Of a DNA stretch of 64,000 bases, positions 35,614 through 48,399 are shown piece by piece (the first letter of the stretch is position 1; every line of letters begins with the position of its first letter). The stretch is from Catonia carolina. Taxonomy: Eukaryota > Arthropoda > Insecta > Hemiptera > Achilidae. The notes under the pieces were generated by a model. It saw only the letters and a program-made list of their open reading frames with translations. It searched no databases and was not told where the DNA came from. The position numbers and the translations under genes are program-made. The stretch is from NCBI GenBank assembly GCA_035578175.1, contig JAQMRL010000002.1, forward strand, positions 132,868,171 to 132,932,170. Reading direction: 5' to 3'.

Positions 35614-38600
35614 ACTGATCACACGATCTCAGAATTGAGATCCCGAAGAGAGAGATTAAATTGTACCCACCCCTACAGACACAGAACAGCACCGAAAATC
35701 GGTGCCATAAGAACATTGGTTTTTTTTACTTTGCTTAAAATGTATTATTTTATCAGAGTACTTCGGAAATATAATTTAAACGTTTATCTTATAACATTTT
35801 TTATACATATAAAAAATAATTTCTTAATTCTGATAAAACAAAGTCAAAATTGATAGCCTTAACCGGTAAACGAGAGCCCATCTTGTTCCACGGCATACTA
35901 ACACGAACTACACCGAATGTTTGATAACTTCCAACTCTTATATTATTTTCTTAAAAATTATAACACATCCTAATAATCTAAAAGAGAATACAAGTATATT
36001 ACATTTTAAAGAGGTGTTTTATAAAGTAATGCTTTAGATTGATCAAAAAATTGAATGGTGATGTAGGTAATATGATAACCACCCTTAGCCTACACGGGCA
36101 ACAACGAATTAATGCAATCAACATAAAAATATTTTCGTTAAAAATATTATTCACATCTAATTTTATAAATCTATTTCGGAATTATAATTTAAACAAATAT
36201 TATTAGAAATATTTTGTATAAATACTGATATCTAATGGCTAATGCATGTAATCCACTGGTAAGAACCAGGCCAGGTACCTGTAGGCTATTATCTTTTCAC
36301 GCCCTGCTAACATCAGGTAATATCAAATGCTCGATAGCATCCACTCCAGTTTTTCAAAAAAACAAAAACATTTTGTTAATTCTATTACGAAAATATACAA
36401 TTAAAATATATTCTTGAAAAGATTTTATAAAATACATAATAATTTTTCAGACAGATCACAAAAAACGAATATTGAGATCCCGGAGGCGTGGCCGAGAGAT
36501 GTAATAGCACACCTACAGACACGGGACAACATCGAAGAATAATTTACCTTAATATTTTATTTAAAAACAAATATCTAGTTTTATTAATCTACTTTGGTAA
36601 TGTAATTTTAGAATTTATTTTTACTATATATAATTATAAAAATAATAATTTCAAAGTCTGATAAAATAAAGTTAGTAGTGAGATACTTCCCCGGTAACCT
36701 GGAGGCCATTTTGTTTTAACGATCTGCTAACGCGAGGATAAACCGAATGTTTGATAATATTAAATTTCACTTACAAAAAACAACAATTTTTTTAAATCCA
36801 TTAATAAATTGATCATTTAGCAAAGTTTTTACAGAGATTTGTCAATTTTTTTTTTTTTTGAGTGATACACAAACCCAGTATTCAGATTTCTTAAGAGGTG
36901 ACCGGGAGTTATTTCTTAGAGCCACACCCTACCTACACGGGACAACACAGAATTATCGATACCATCTATACATTAATTTTTTACTTTAGCAAATTATCTA
37001 TTTTCTTCAATTCTCTTCATAAATACTTTGTAGAAACAAATTTTAAGACTTTATACAATCATTAATATCTGAAAATTGGTGAAACTATGTCCCCGCCAGG
37101 TTACCGGGATACCTTCTTGTCCCATGACCATTGTCATGATCATTTAGCAAAGTTTTTACAGAGATTTGTCAATTTTTTTTTTTTGAGTGATACACAAACT
37201 CAGTATTCAGATTTCTTAAGAGGTGACCGGGAGGTATTTCTTAAAGCCACACCCTACCTACACGGGACAACACAGAATGATCGATACCATCTATACATTA
37301 ATTTTTTACTTTAGCAAATTATCTATTTTCTTCAATTCTCTTTATAAATACTTTGTAGAAACAAATTTTAAGACTTTATACAATCATTAATATCTGAAAA
37401 TTGGTGAAACCATGTCCCCGCCAGGTTACCGGGATACCTTCTTGTCTTGTTTTCTCAGACTTTTAACATGAGGATACATCGATTGTTCTAAAGCATTAAA
37501 CAACGTATGTTCTTTACTTAAAAACGAATAATTGATTTATTTTATAAATCTATTTAAGACATTATTTTATAACAGTATTTAAGGTTTTTTTTACATAACA
37601 AATAATTGCTAGAGAATGTTTGTTGCTTGCTAAAGAGATGGGAGGCCATTTGTTAACTCTGTGTACAGCTTGACGCTGCACACCGAATGTTTGAAACCAT
37701 GCAAACATTTATTACCACAGCAAATACTTAAAAACAAATTTTTTTAAAATCTATTGCGCTAAAGTAATGTAAATTTATTTTGAAGAGATTTCATAACACA
37801 TTATATCATCTTTAAGACTAATCACACGACCTCAGTACTGAGATTCCACAATATTAAACAGGAAGACATCTTGTTCTCATGAACTGCAAACGTGAAGCTT
37901 CACCAAATTTTTGACAACATACAAACTTTTATGGTTTTTTGATAAACCTATTTGTTTATTTTATTTTATGTTACACACTGTTTTCAATTTAAAGGAATAC
38001 ATTACCTAGCATATTTTATACTAATAGTAATAATTTTAAGATTTTTGTATCATAAAAGTTTTTTAATTGATCAAACGAACTCAATATCGAGATCCCGGTG
38101 AGCCAATAGGAAGGCAAGCTTGTAGCCACGCCCTGCCGTCACAAAACACCACCGAATACCGGTGCCACCAAAACAATATTGTTTTTACTTTATTACTAAA
38201 CATCTAATATCAATCTACTATGAAAATATAATTTACAACATGTATTTTAAGACTTTTTTATTAATTAATTATTTCTAAAGAATAGTGAAAAGAAGCCAAT
38301 AGTGATGAGATCCGAGACAAGGGACCGGGAGGCCATATTGTTCTCACAACCTGCAAACACGAGGCTACGCCGAATGTTTGATAATATCCAACTTTTAAGT
38401 TCTTTGTTTAAAAACAAATCACAAATTTTAATAACCTATTAAAAAATACAATTTAATCTCTTCTGTTATAAAGGTTTTAATATAAAAAAATTGTTTAGAT
38501 TGATAAGAAAAACCCAGTAGTAAAATCCCGGATACGTGACTGGGAGATATCTTGTTTTCACATCCTCTTAACGCGAGGCTACACTAAGTAGTATATATTT

Positions 38601-38940
38601 TCCATCCAGTAATATTATTTAATTAATAAATAAAATATTTAACATGAAAATGTAATAATAAAAACAAACTGGTTTAAGGAAATTGAAAAAGGAGTTGAAA
38701 ATATTAAATATTGTGGAAGGGATAAATTATTTTACGAAAAATTGATGAGTAAATTTCTAGAAAAAATGAAAAAAGACTATAGACAGTAAATATGTATAGA
38801 AAAAAAAGGGAACCAATAGAGTAAAAATGTGAAAAAATTTTGAAAGAGACTTAATGAACGTGATCCTTAGTGATCAGAACGCAAAAAGATGATTTCCTCT
38901 AGACACACCCTACCAACAAAAAAAAACACCGAATAATATA
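35614..38940 (+). repeat. Diverged tandem array, ~210 bp units of two types
   Basis: About sixteen unit cores of 85-125 bases lie head to tail in AT-rich linkers, starting near 35614, 35829, 36033, 36222, 36448, 36658, 36860, 37063, 37183, 37391, 37608, 37813, 38066, 38292, 38496 and 38862. Most steps are 190-226 bases. Type A cores read roughly ...CTCAGTATTGAGATCCCGG..., ...GACCGGGAG..., ...CCACACCCTACC..., CACGGGACAACACCGAAT. Type B cores read ...CCCGGTAACCGGGAGGCCAT..., ...CTTGTTCTCAC..., CTGCTAACACGAGGCTAC, ACCGAATGTTTGATAAT. A and B alternate for most of the array; cores 37813 and 38496 look like A heads joined to B ends. No coding frame runs through it. Confidence 0.85.
36811..37446 (+). 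repeat. Recent ~310 bp tandem duplication within the array
   Basis: 36811-37121 and 37138-37446 are almost identical (differences mainly in a T run and a handful of bases), separated by 16 bases. Each contains a type A core and the first half of a type B core, so the copying unit is one and a half monomers and it breaks the A/B order at 37063-37183. Confidence 0.9.
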
Positions 38941-41384
38941 CTAAATCAAATCTTCAGAACCTTTAATCGGTTGTCGTATGTTATAATTTATTAGACTTTC
39001 CTTTTCTAATTTGAACTTGACCGACAGTCATCAATACTTGTATAAATACTAATTTTGAACTTACATAGCCTAGCAGATAAAACAGTCATTAACATGAAAG
39101 CTTTTCGATGATTATCACTATGAACAACGACTGATTAACTGGCCAAAACATTCGAGCGACAAGAATCACAAAATCTGGATTCCGTTTGATTTAATGATTA
39201 TGGATTACATGAAACTGGTCAGAAATAGTTTGACAACGTTTCAAACTAAATTTAAAGGGTGTCTGTAACCGATACTGAAACATAATGTTAAAATAGAATC
39301 TATTTATATCCTTTTTTCTTATAAATCTTTTCAGATACCCAACTTCAACTTAGCTCGATTATCAATAAATCTATATAATTATTTAAAAAATAAGGGGTTT
39401 TGGTGGAATTCAGAATCCGCTCCCACTGGACTGATTCAGGTAAACTTTTTTATTAAAATGTAGCTCCCCACGTGCAGATTTGATATTATACATAGTTATT
39501 TTTCTCAAATTCCCCATTAATCCAGAAATAGAAAATTAAGGTTTTTATAACACAGTTCTTTGAAGATTTACCAGTTTCCTTTCTTAATCAATTTGTAGCC
39601 TCCACGAAGATTAATTGGTGCAGTCAATATGTATAGTCCTGATTATTTTGTCATGGATTACCCTTTCTGTTGGATTAATCATAAGTTATGATTCGTAGTA
39701 TTTTTAACTAGAATGTCCAAATAACCTTTTGTATTTTTAATCCCAAACTTATACAACCCAAAAACTTAGAGCTACTCCTCTGACGGAGGAGGGCCCGTTA
39801 TGTAAATTTTGAGACATAAAAAAATTTAAAAGGTTTGCGAAAGTCTGAATTTCATCAATACCATGTTTAAAAACCAAGGTAACATGTTATAATTTTTAAT
39901 ATTTTTACACCTAACAGTTTGGGTACAAACAAACAAACACCGTTTCAAAACGTACGTAATAAGAACAGTATTTCCTTCTAAGAAAAATTTCCCTTAAAAA
40001 ATAACAGAATATTACTTTAAAATTTGATTTTTTCGGATATTTTTTAAACATTAATTAATTACGCAAAGTTGACTTTAACATTTTATAAAACAATAATTAA
40101 AATGCACCATTCTTGGCAGAAGAAAGTGTATACTATTTCAGATTACAAATCAAATAATTAATTTCTTTCTTAATTGCTGGTTACAGGTCCTCTTAAGCAA
40201 CGTACATTAAACAAAGTGAAAAAGGTAAAAGAAACAATTGAACTTTTTATTAACGAGTATAAACTTTTAGGGGGCAAACCAGAATTTGGGAACATGACAT
40301 GTTAATAAAAGTCTTACAGCTCTATAAGAGAAAAATAATTTTTATAAAAATTTTAATGATTTTATTTTTTTCGACAGGAAACTCAAGTACGAAAACCCCA
40401 AGTTTATAATGCGGATGCCTCTTATGGTTTATTGAATTATATAGAAAGTTTACTTTAATTTTTTATACATCTTATTTACATTGTAGACGAAGAAAACAAA
40501 GTAACAGAATATTTGGTTGTTATCAAGTGAAAGGAGATAAGACGTGGGCCTACTTCACCTCAGTGTTTTTCTACAATACAGTACCTACTTCACATAGTTG
40601 TATAGCCTACTATACACTGTATAGTATATAAAACAAAATTTAGGTGCAAACCAATCGCTACGAATAGGAGGCTAAAGTAACAGTAGTAAAAAGACCTCAA
40701 ATATTAAAAGAAACAGATGGCCTAACGTATCAATTTGACAAGCCCATTCGATAACTGAATAATTTATTTGAGTTCCTCGATCATTAGATGATTCGTTCAA
40801 AAAATATCGATTTCGTTATATGTACAACACACTACTATTTGTATAAAAAGAGTAAAATAAAAGTGCTTTTGTTTGGAGTGTCAGGACATATCTGAAGTCA
40901 AAAAAAAATGAATTAAGTTTTAAAACCTTTTACTTTTTCCAATGATTGAAAAATTTTTAGTATGTATTTGCAATCAGTTAAATATAATTAGTACCTTAAC
41001 GAATTTAGATAATAAATAAAATTATTTTATTTGCAAAAACCAAATTAATAAAAAATAGTGCGTACGGATTTCTCCCACTGGTTAAGTTCTCAAAAAATTG
41101 TAAATCAATAATATTTTATGAAAGTTTTTGATACTAAGCATCAAGTGAATACGGGAACAATTAAATTTATGATATTAAAAAGAAAATTGAACAATGTTTG
41201 TTGATGATCAAGTGATTGTACAGACATATTTTAAAAATCTTTATAAAAACCGCAGCATGTCAAAAAAAAACGAAAAGATTAAAAAATTAAGAATATCATT
41301 ATACTTGTATCACACTAAGATTAATATATTTGTTAAATTAATAAAAATTTTAATTTAGCCTATTATTATATACGATTGTTGTTG
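38941..41384. other. AT-rich spacer
   Basis: No gene recognised. A small GC stem CTCCT/AGGAG near 39775-39795 is the only structure noticed. Confidence 0.45.
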
Positions 41385-41775
41385 TTTAGGTCATCAGCCA
41401 AAAGGCTGGTTTGAACCTGTAGAGGTTTTACTAAGTAAAACGAGGAGTGAGGTGGTTTACCATTGCCTTCCTCACTGAGTGAAAAAGTACGCTTATCAGC
41501 ATGCCGAGCCCTCTGAAAAGCACATATTTTCCACTCTGCAAATGACACCTTCACTTCATTCATCACAGGGTCTGGCTGTATAATAAAATTCATTACTTTC
41601 AGAGGAGATAACTCTGATTAGTGTCTTTTACACCTCTACCTCTTCTGTTCTTAAATGATTCAGTCATTTAATTGGCTGACCATGTGATAAGAAACAGAAC
41701 TATTTATTTTAACCCTGCAACGAACAGATTGAGTGCAAATAATTTCACACTCTACCTGTCTGTTATGGGATAAAT
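41385..41775 (-). repeat. Repeat R, most complete copy
   Basis: Minus-strand copy containing the blocks of the 22470-22745 copy followed by those of the 20250-20335 copy, so it defines the family's order. The minus-strand frame 41366-41593 (MNFIIQPDPVMNEVKVSFAE onward, with SLSEEGNGKPPHSSFYLVK) is open, but the other copies are not, and it has no known domain. Its 3' end reads GGCTGATGACCTAAACAACA. Probably a SINE or a LINE 3' end. Confidence 0.75.
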
Positions 41776-42696
41776 TATATACGATATGAATAAAATAAAG
41801 CAATGAGTTTGAAAAAAATATTTTTAAATTTGTTTGCAACAAAGAAACAATATATTATTCTTTACGATAAGATTAAAAATTTTTACAAAGATTTTGGGTA
41901 GGCAAATTTTTACTCTGCCTGTTAAAGCCGCTACAGCTAAAACAATCTAAAATCGTAAAAATAATATGGAATAATCAGCTATTTTCAATGAAGGTTTTTA
42001 TTTGTAATTAAAAACTCATACTAGTAAAAAAATTGCAATAAAACAACAGACAGAGCCAGCTAAAACAGGCTACCATTCGTTAACAGCTTATCTATCGAAT
42101 GACAGCCGGTTGTTGATTGAATGAGGCCGCTTCAGGCTACTTCCACTCGACGTATCCATGACAACAGCCCAGCATCGTCTGGATTTTACATCACTACACG
42201 CTGATAACTGATCATGTCCAGTTGGCTATCATATTAAATTATAATTGGGACTACCACGCGATTGTATAAAATAAAGTAGTACAATGATCCATCCTGTCGC
42301 TTGTTGTTTCCTCATATCGATGCTGGATAAAATCCATTGCATATGTATCTTTCAATACGTTATATCTAGTATTCCTACCCACACCAAATTTCCAAAACAA
42401 CGGTATGGTCACAGTCACCGTATAAATATTTTAACTCTACCTGTATTTTCACCAGGGTAGAAAAACAACAGTGTTCACAAGTTTTTATAAAATTCAAACC
42501 TTTCAGAGGTTTTAAATTTTATAAAACTCAAGGAATTTATGTACAAAAGACCTGATAATAAATAATTCAAAACTAACCCTACTACAGAATGTTTCGCTCA
42601 GTAATCTTCAACAAAGTAGATCGTTTTCAAAAACACGTTAGCTTAAAAATTATGTCCAATATAGTTTTATTTTCAACAAAATTAACAATGCTGGTA
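41776..42696. other. Spacer
   Basis: No gene or repeat copy recognised. Confidence 0.45.
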
Positions 42697-42994
42697 TTTT
42701 TTTAATCCGTAATGTGCAAACGTTTCAATTAGTTTAAATTGAAACCAATGAGATGGGACGATATATATAACAAGTATATGAGGTGTAGTCTTGTAAAAAT
42801 TAAGGCCGACCATTCTTGAAAGCGTAACGTGAATTGAACTCCAACCATCAAAATAAACTGGTAACCATTGTCTAGTACTCAAATTTGTATTAAAGTAATT
42901 ATCTTTACTAGCATTTTAACTACGGAATCTTTGTCCCCGAAAATCAGCTGTTAAAGAGCTGATTTGCGGCGCATCTCTACTGCTACACCAACCC
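42697..42994 (-). mobile_element. SINE-1 copy
   Basis: Minus-strand copy with head (ACCAACCCGGT at 42987-42997), palindromic CAGCTGTTAAAGAGCTG in the head, body, and T-run at 42697. A 66-codon frame across its body parallels those in other copies and is not a gene. Confidence 0.85.
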
Positions 42995-43009
42995 GGTCGT
43001 TTGTAAAAA

Positions 43010-43250
43010 AAGTTTTATTTTATTCCTAATACGTGAACGTTGCGATCTGTTCAATTTAGAACAACAAGCAACCCCATGACCCAATGAGATGAGGATGATG
43101 TGTATGACGTGTAAATGAGGTGTAGTCTTGTACAGACTAAGGCCGACCATTCCTGAGAGAGTATGGTTAATTAAACCCCAACCATCAAAGTACACCGGTA
43201 ACCACTGTCTAGTATTCAAACCCGTATAAAAGTAACTACCTTTACTAAGA
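43010..43250 (-). mobile_element. SINE-1 copy, head missing
   Basis: Second minus-strand SINE-1 only a few bases from the previous one. It is close to the 13.2 kb copy in the body but stops at TACCTTTACTAAGATCC, before the tRNA-like head: a 5' truncated insertion. Confidence 0.85.
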
Positions 43251-43393
43251 TCCTGTAAAATTTTAATGTAATATTTTATTTTTAGAACGACTTTAGTAAC
43301 CTATATCATCATACTTCACTTGTATCACAATATCAGCTGATTTACAGGTAATCACATTTTGTCAGTTTCTTGAAGCAAGCCAATCGCACCTTT

Positions 43394-43565
43394 TTGTTTC
43401 ATTTATTTATTTAAAGTCGTATCAACTGCTTGGTCATTAGCGACTGCGGTGGATAATGTAACATTACTGTGGGATTTGACACGTGAAATTTCCAGACCCT
43501 GGCCGGGAATCGAACTCGGGACCTTCCCGTGGTACGTCAATACGCTAACCACTACGCTACAGTGG
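43394..43565 (-). mobile_element. SINE-2 copy, intact promoter boxes, target duplication
   Basis: Minus strand: A box TAGCGTAGTGG (fits TRGCNNAGTGG) and B box GAGTTCGATTCCC, body GGGTCTGGAAATTTCACGTG, tail GTCGCTAATGACC then GCAGTTGATACGACTTTAAA and TAAATAAA. Flanks CCAATCGCACCTTT (43380-43393) and CCAATTGCACCTTT (43566-43579) are a 14 bp target duplication with one change. The best-preserved SINE-2 here. Confidence 0.93.
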
Positions 43566-43579
43566 CCAATTGCACCTTT

Positions 43580-46500
43580 ATTTGTTGACTACGGCCTTCC
43601 ATCTTGTATCTAAGTGGTTGTAATGATTTACATCGCCTTTGCTTTAAATTTGAATGCGTTGTGTCTGGAGCCCTTACATTTTAGGTGACGTGGGAAATTA
43701 AGGTGTGGATTGTCCACGAGAGACGTGGCCAGATGATTTAGATGTGATTTAAATCTCATTTGATATTCTGTACTGAATGTGTTTACTTCTTGTAGAATTG
43801 TAAGATTTTTTTAATCTCTGTGTATTGTGTTGTTTGTTATGTACCAAGGTGATGCTTTGACTGTTCTGAATAATTTTTATTTGAACCTTTGTAGGATTTC
43901 AATGTTTCATTGGCTTTCTAAGCCCCCTAACTGATCCCTTACGTCCAAATTGGTTTGAGGATCGATTTGTGAGTTAAAAGTTTATTGTGTTAACTGAATG
44001 TTGACAGTTTACTTAGTAGGTATTAAAATTGTTTTAATTTGTTGTAAGACAATAAATAGACTCACTATCATTTTGAAATAAATTTTAAATCTGATGTATC
44101 CAATTTTATAGGTTAAGTTATCTTTGTAAATCCGCAGTAAAATATCTCAATGTTCACAATGAAGGAGGATTATGTAGGCTAAAGCGCTTGGTACGTACAC
44201 CGACTAGCGCCTCCCAATTCGCTACACCGATTTTATTACAGAAAACGAAATAATTTCTATAATATTCTATTCTATAATTAACATTCTGAGAGTTTTTATA
44301 ACGAAAAATTGCGCAACACGGAAAATCGTGAAACGGATTTCATGGTTCATGAAATTCTGCACTGTAATTTTATTGAAACCACTTCAATTAGTGGTAAGGC
44401 TACTATAGTTTTTTGTGCGTTATTTGCTGCCAACTTAATTCAGTTACGGTGATTTATGCTGTGCAAATTTTAGTTTATTTTCATAATTCATACGTTTTAA
44501 TTATTATTATAATTAATTTAATTAACAATAAATATTTATTTTTAATTAATTAATTTTAATTAGTAAATTATAATTGTTACATTGGAGAAGTATAAAAATT
44601 TAATTCAAAATGACTCTTTTACTATTAAATTTTTTTTTACATTTTGTTGATTATTTGGCGTATTATACGTACTGTATATTATAACAGTCATATATAAATA
44701 TATATCAATTAAATATATTAAATTGAATTATAATAAATAATTATATATACGTAGCTATATGATATTATAGAATTTGGCGTACAATATATGACAATAATAA
44801 AAACTATCACAATAACACAATCAACTTACTAAATTTGATAATAAACTCATCTAATTTAAATGTTTTCAACTGGCTGCAGCGAAGCTAAAAGGAGGGTATG
44901 TTTAACGTCAGGCCTAAAAGCATATTATTTTTAGTTCCAATTTGGAGCTTAAACGCCTGTACAGATTTCAACAACTGAGATATCATTTGAGTTATTATAG
45001 AATTTTGGGTAATATAGGGTAGGTTTTAACAGAGGATGTTAGAGTTTTCACATCGTCAATTCAAAAACCCTTAATCACATACAGTATGAGTATCAAGAAA
45101 AGGGTTGAGCACGTAAATTTCTGGGTTACGCAGACACCGTCTTCAGGATACAGATATCGGTCGTTAGGGCCATTTTAAGAGCAACAAGACATCGTTCTTG
45201 TAAACTCTTTTTAGATAACTAAATAAATATACTCTAGTTTTCATTTCATTACATTTTTATGAGTTTGCATTATCATAAATGTAAATGCAAGCTTCCTTTT
45301 TCTCTTTCTCTGTCGTTACAAAAGCAGGGTTTTCTTTCAAAATGGTATAAAAATGAATTTTAGGGAAAAATGCATAACTTTTCTTCTCCAATCACCATCT
45401 CTTGATGAAGATTGGCTATCATACAGGCAATTTTGAATTTAGACATTCGGAATACATCTACCGCGGAGAAGTTGCGCGATACTCTAAAGTTCTTCAGCTA
45501 ACAGGCTCGTCGTCAACCTAGATTTCTTTTCCTCAGTATCATCAATTGTAGAGGCCGTACTGGTCTCCTCGCATAACATAACCAAGATATTGCAGTTTTT
45601 TTGAGTATAAAAAACTTAAATAAATTCCTAACTTCTAAAATGTTTGTTAAAGACAAAAATTTTTAATATGTTTATTTAATCTGAATTTTTATCGACATGT
45701 CCGTATAAGAATTAGGGTTTTCAAAATTACAGCCCACATGTGCACATAATGAGAAATTTCACAACAAAACTTAGTAAAAAGCTTAACAAACTCAAAGATA
45801 CTTAAGACTCTACAACTTTTGTACATCTAATGTTTTCTCTTATCTAGTATAGCAGCGATTTCCTTTAAAATATCATATTAAAATCGGGTATTACAAAAGT
45901 TAGGTTCTTACGAAACATTTCAGAGGAATGTAACCGTAAATAACATATACTCAACAAACTATATATTTCTAAACGAATGTTGCGTAGGACACCCAGATTA
46001 CTTTACATTTGTTCTTTTATTTTAAAAAACCGCTTTAAAATATGTTCATAGGTTTAACAGGTAAGCTTAAAAGTGTTAATTACAAACATTAGAAGCGTTG
46101 ACAAACGATTAAAATTATACGAAACATTTTCTTTTGAATGGAGCATCAAAATCGGTCCAAAAAGTAGTGGATGAGTTGGTATAAAATCTGTAAGAAAATA
46201 ACTGCCCCATCCGACCATTTTTTTTAAATGTATTTTACCTAAAAAAAATGGTTCCAATTAGCTATTATTATATATGGAAAAAAGAGAAGTCATAACCCAC
46301 GACTGCAATAAAATTTCAAAACTTTATGATAGTAAGATAGATATAAAAGTTCAGTGCCATATTCAATTAACCTAGAATAAGTTAAGGAAGAGTTAGGAAC
46401 AGGAGGAATTGGGGTGTAGTCCTTAATTTCCATCACACTGAATATGTGGACGCTACGCTAGGTTGCAAAGTTTTAGATTCACGAAGATATTCAAATTAAT

Positions 46501-46874
46501 TTAATTACAGTATACAACTACGCTAAATATTTCGTTAGTTTATCACCTCACCAAGTAGCTGAGCGGCAGCAGATTTTCAAAATTCTCCAACTTGAATACC
46601 TCATCAAGCGAAAAAGTGAAACTGCACAAATATTTTGTTTGAACCACCTCCAATACTTTTAATTTTCCCCGACATTTTTTTTCTGAGTATTATTTTCTAG
46701 TAATTACTAAAATTAATTCAGAATAACCTTTCTAAATTTCATTAAATACGCTTAATTATTAAAACTCAGTGAGGTCACATGAAAATGACTCAGAATATAA
46801 TCTTCAATCGTGCGCTTAGGTTGTATAATGATTTTTTGAATCTAAAAATATTTGTTATTGTAACAATAAATCAT
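43580..46874. other. Spacer, including an extremely AT-rich core
   Basis: No gene recognised. 43600-44150 is less AT-rich and has the look of an unclassified repeat. 44450-44790 is almost pure A+T with many AATTAATT-type palindromes. No RNA gene seen. Confidence 0.45.
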
Positions 46875-46887
46875 GGAAATACTTTTA

Positions 46888-47052
46888 TTTAGTTCATTTA
46901 AAGTCACATCAACAGCTTGGTCACTACTGTGGGTTTCAGTACTGTAACGATGGGTTTAAACGTGTTAAAATTTTCAGACCCTAGCCTGGAATCGAACCCA
47001 GGATCTTCCGCTTTGTAGGCTAGCAGCTAGTAACTACCCCACAGAGCCGGCC
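46888..47052 (-). mobile_element. SINE-2 copy with target duplication
   Basis: Minus-strand SINE-2: tail TTTAAAGTCACATCAACAGC, body with CAGTACTGTAACGATGGG, head with B-box-like TGGGTTCGATTCCAGG. Exact 13 bp repeats GGAAATACTTTTA flank it (46875-46887 and 47053-47065). Confidence 0.92.
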
Positions 47053-47685
47053 GGAAATACTTTTAATTTTAATTTTTTTTACTAAGTATTCGTTTTTTTT
47101 AATTTAATTTGTTATTAACAAATAAAAAATTCAATTTACTCGAAATAGATACGAAAGTAATTAAATGGTCGGTCAGTAATTAGTTCCATCAGTTTATAAA
47201 GAGTTATAAATAATAAAATGTATTATGATAACTTACAATTTATGTCTATCTGCAGTTAGTATGTTAAGAGTTGATCAATGGAAAAAACACAACATGGAGG
47301 TATTTATGAGGAATCTTTTCAAAATATTTTCGATACAATACAAATTTAATTAGATATCCGGGAAAACTTGTATTACGCCCGCCATTTCTTTCAAAATGGC
47401 GTTCGTCGTCCAAGTTTAAAAAAATTTTGTTATTGCATTATTATTTTAAGGGGGTCAAGTAAATACAATTTAGACAAGCTGAACTTTTTCGGATAAATTT
47501 ATTTTCCCTTTAAGAATTTTTCCACATTTCTGAAATTATGAAAGAAATCGTGGTTTTCTTCAAGAAATAATTAGTCAGTTTATTAATAAATTTGTCTTCA
47601 ATCTCTGATGAGCCGATTTAATTTATTAATTTTGTCTATATCGTCAAAACTTTTTAAGATAATAGATTATTTTAAAAAACTTTAG

Positions 47686-47842
47686 CTATTTAACGTCGCT
47701 ACAACGGCTTTACTGGCAACTACATAGATTTTTAATTCAGTTTCGATGGTTCTTAACGTGCGAACTTACCAGTTTATAGCCAGGAATTGAACCCGATTCG
47801 CAGTTCAGCGTAATCTAACTTTTTAAAACACTGTGCCACAGA
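47686..47842 (-). mobile_element. SINE-2 copy, decayed
   Basis: Tail TATTTAACGTCGCTACAAC and head with B-box-like GGGTTCAATTCCTGG place it in SINE-2. The middle is diverged and no target duplication is clear. Confidence 0.65.
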
Positions 47843-47904
47843 TTTGTTTTTAATTTGATATAAATATCAAGTGCATTAGCAGCGAATATATTTCGGGGAA
47901 TGTA

Positions 47905-47980
47905 TTTATTTTTCACGCCCCAATAGGGAATTGAAGCCGGAACTTTTAACATAGCAGTTGAGTACCGACTGAACCACAAA
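47905..47980 (-). mobile_element. tRNA-like SINE head
   Basis: Minus strand: A-box-like TGGTTCAGTCGGTACTCAA and B-box-like GGCTTCAATTCCC with SINE-like spacing. It adjoins the decayed SINE-2 at 47686-47842 but has its own head, so it is a separate fragment. Confidence 0.45.
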
Positions 47981-48399
47981 ATAGTTCAGAATGATAAAAA
48001 AAACCTGTAACAGAGCAAAAAAACAATAGAAGAAAACAAATTCAATTTGTTTTTCAATATAAAGTACAATAATATTAGGATAGTAGCAGAAACAAACAAT
48101 TAGGAAAACGTGTTTTAACAATATATCCGTCGTCAGTTGTTTGTATGAGTAGGAACAGCCTTGAGACAAAACTAGAGGAAGTGTGTCATTCATTCTTTAG
48201 AAGTGAATACAAAAGCGTAGAATGTGTGGCGATTCGGTCGCTCAAGTTTATTCACATTAAATAGATAAACTTTTAGTGGTAGGATAAGACCTTAATCAAA
48301 TTATTTGTGTACGATAATTGTTTCATATTCGGTAAAATAATAGCGGTAGATACAGATGTCATAATAATAACCTATAATTATATAAAAGTATCAGTGTAA

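Noticed and set aside
35614..38940. CRISPR array
   Set aside because: The units are ~210 bp, diverged, and lack short identical repeats with unique spacers; the context is eukaryotic.
43490..43565. Possible tRNA gene on the minus strand
   Set aside because: It is the head of a SINE-2 copy with a target duplication.
44450..44790. Replication origin or matrix attachment region
   Set aside because: Only extreme A+T content supports it; no specific motif can be cited.
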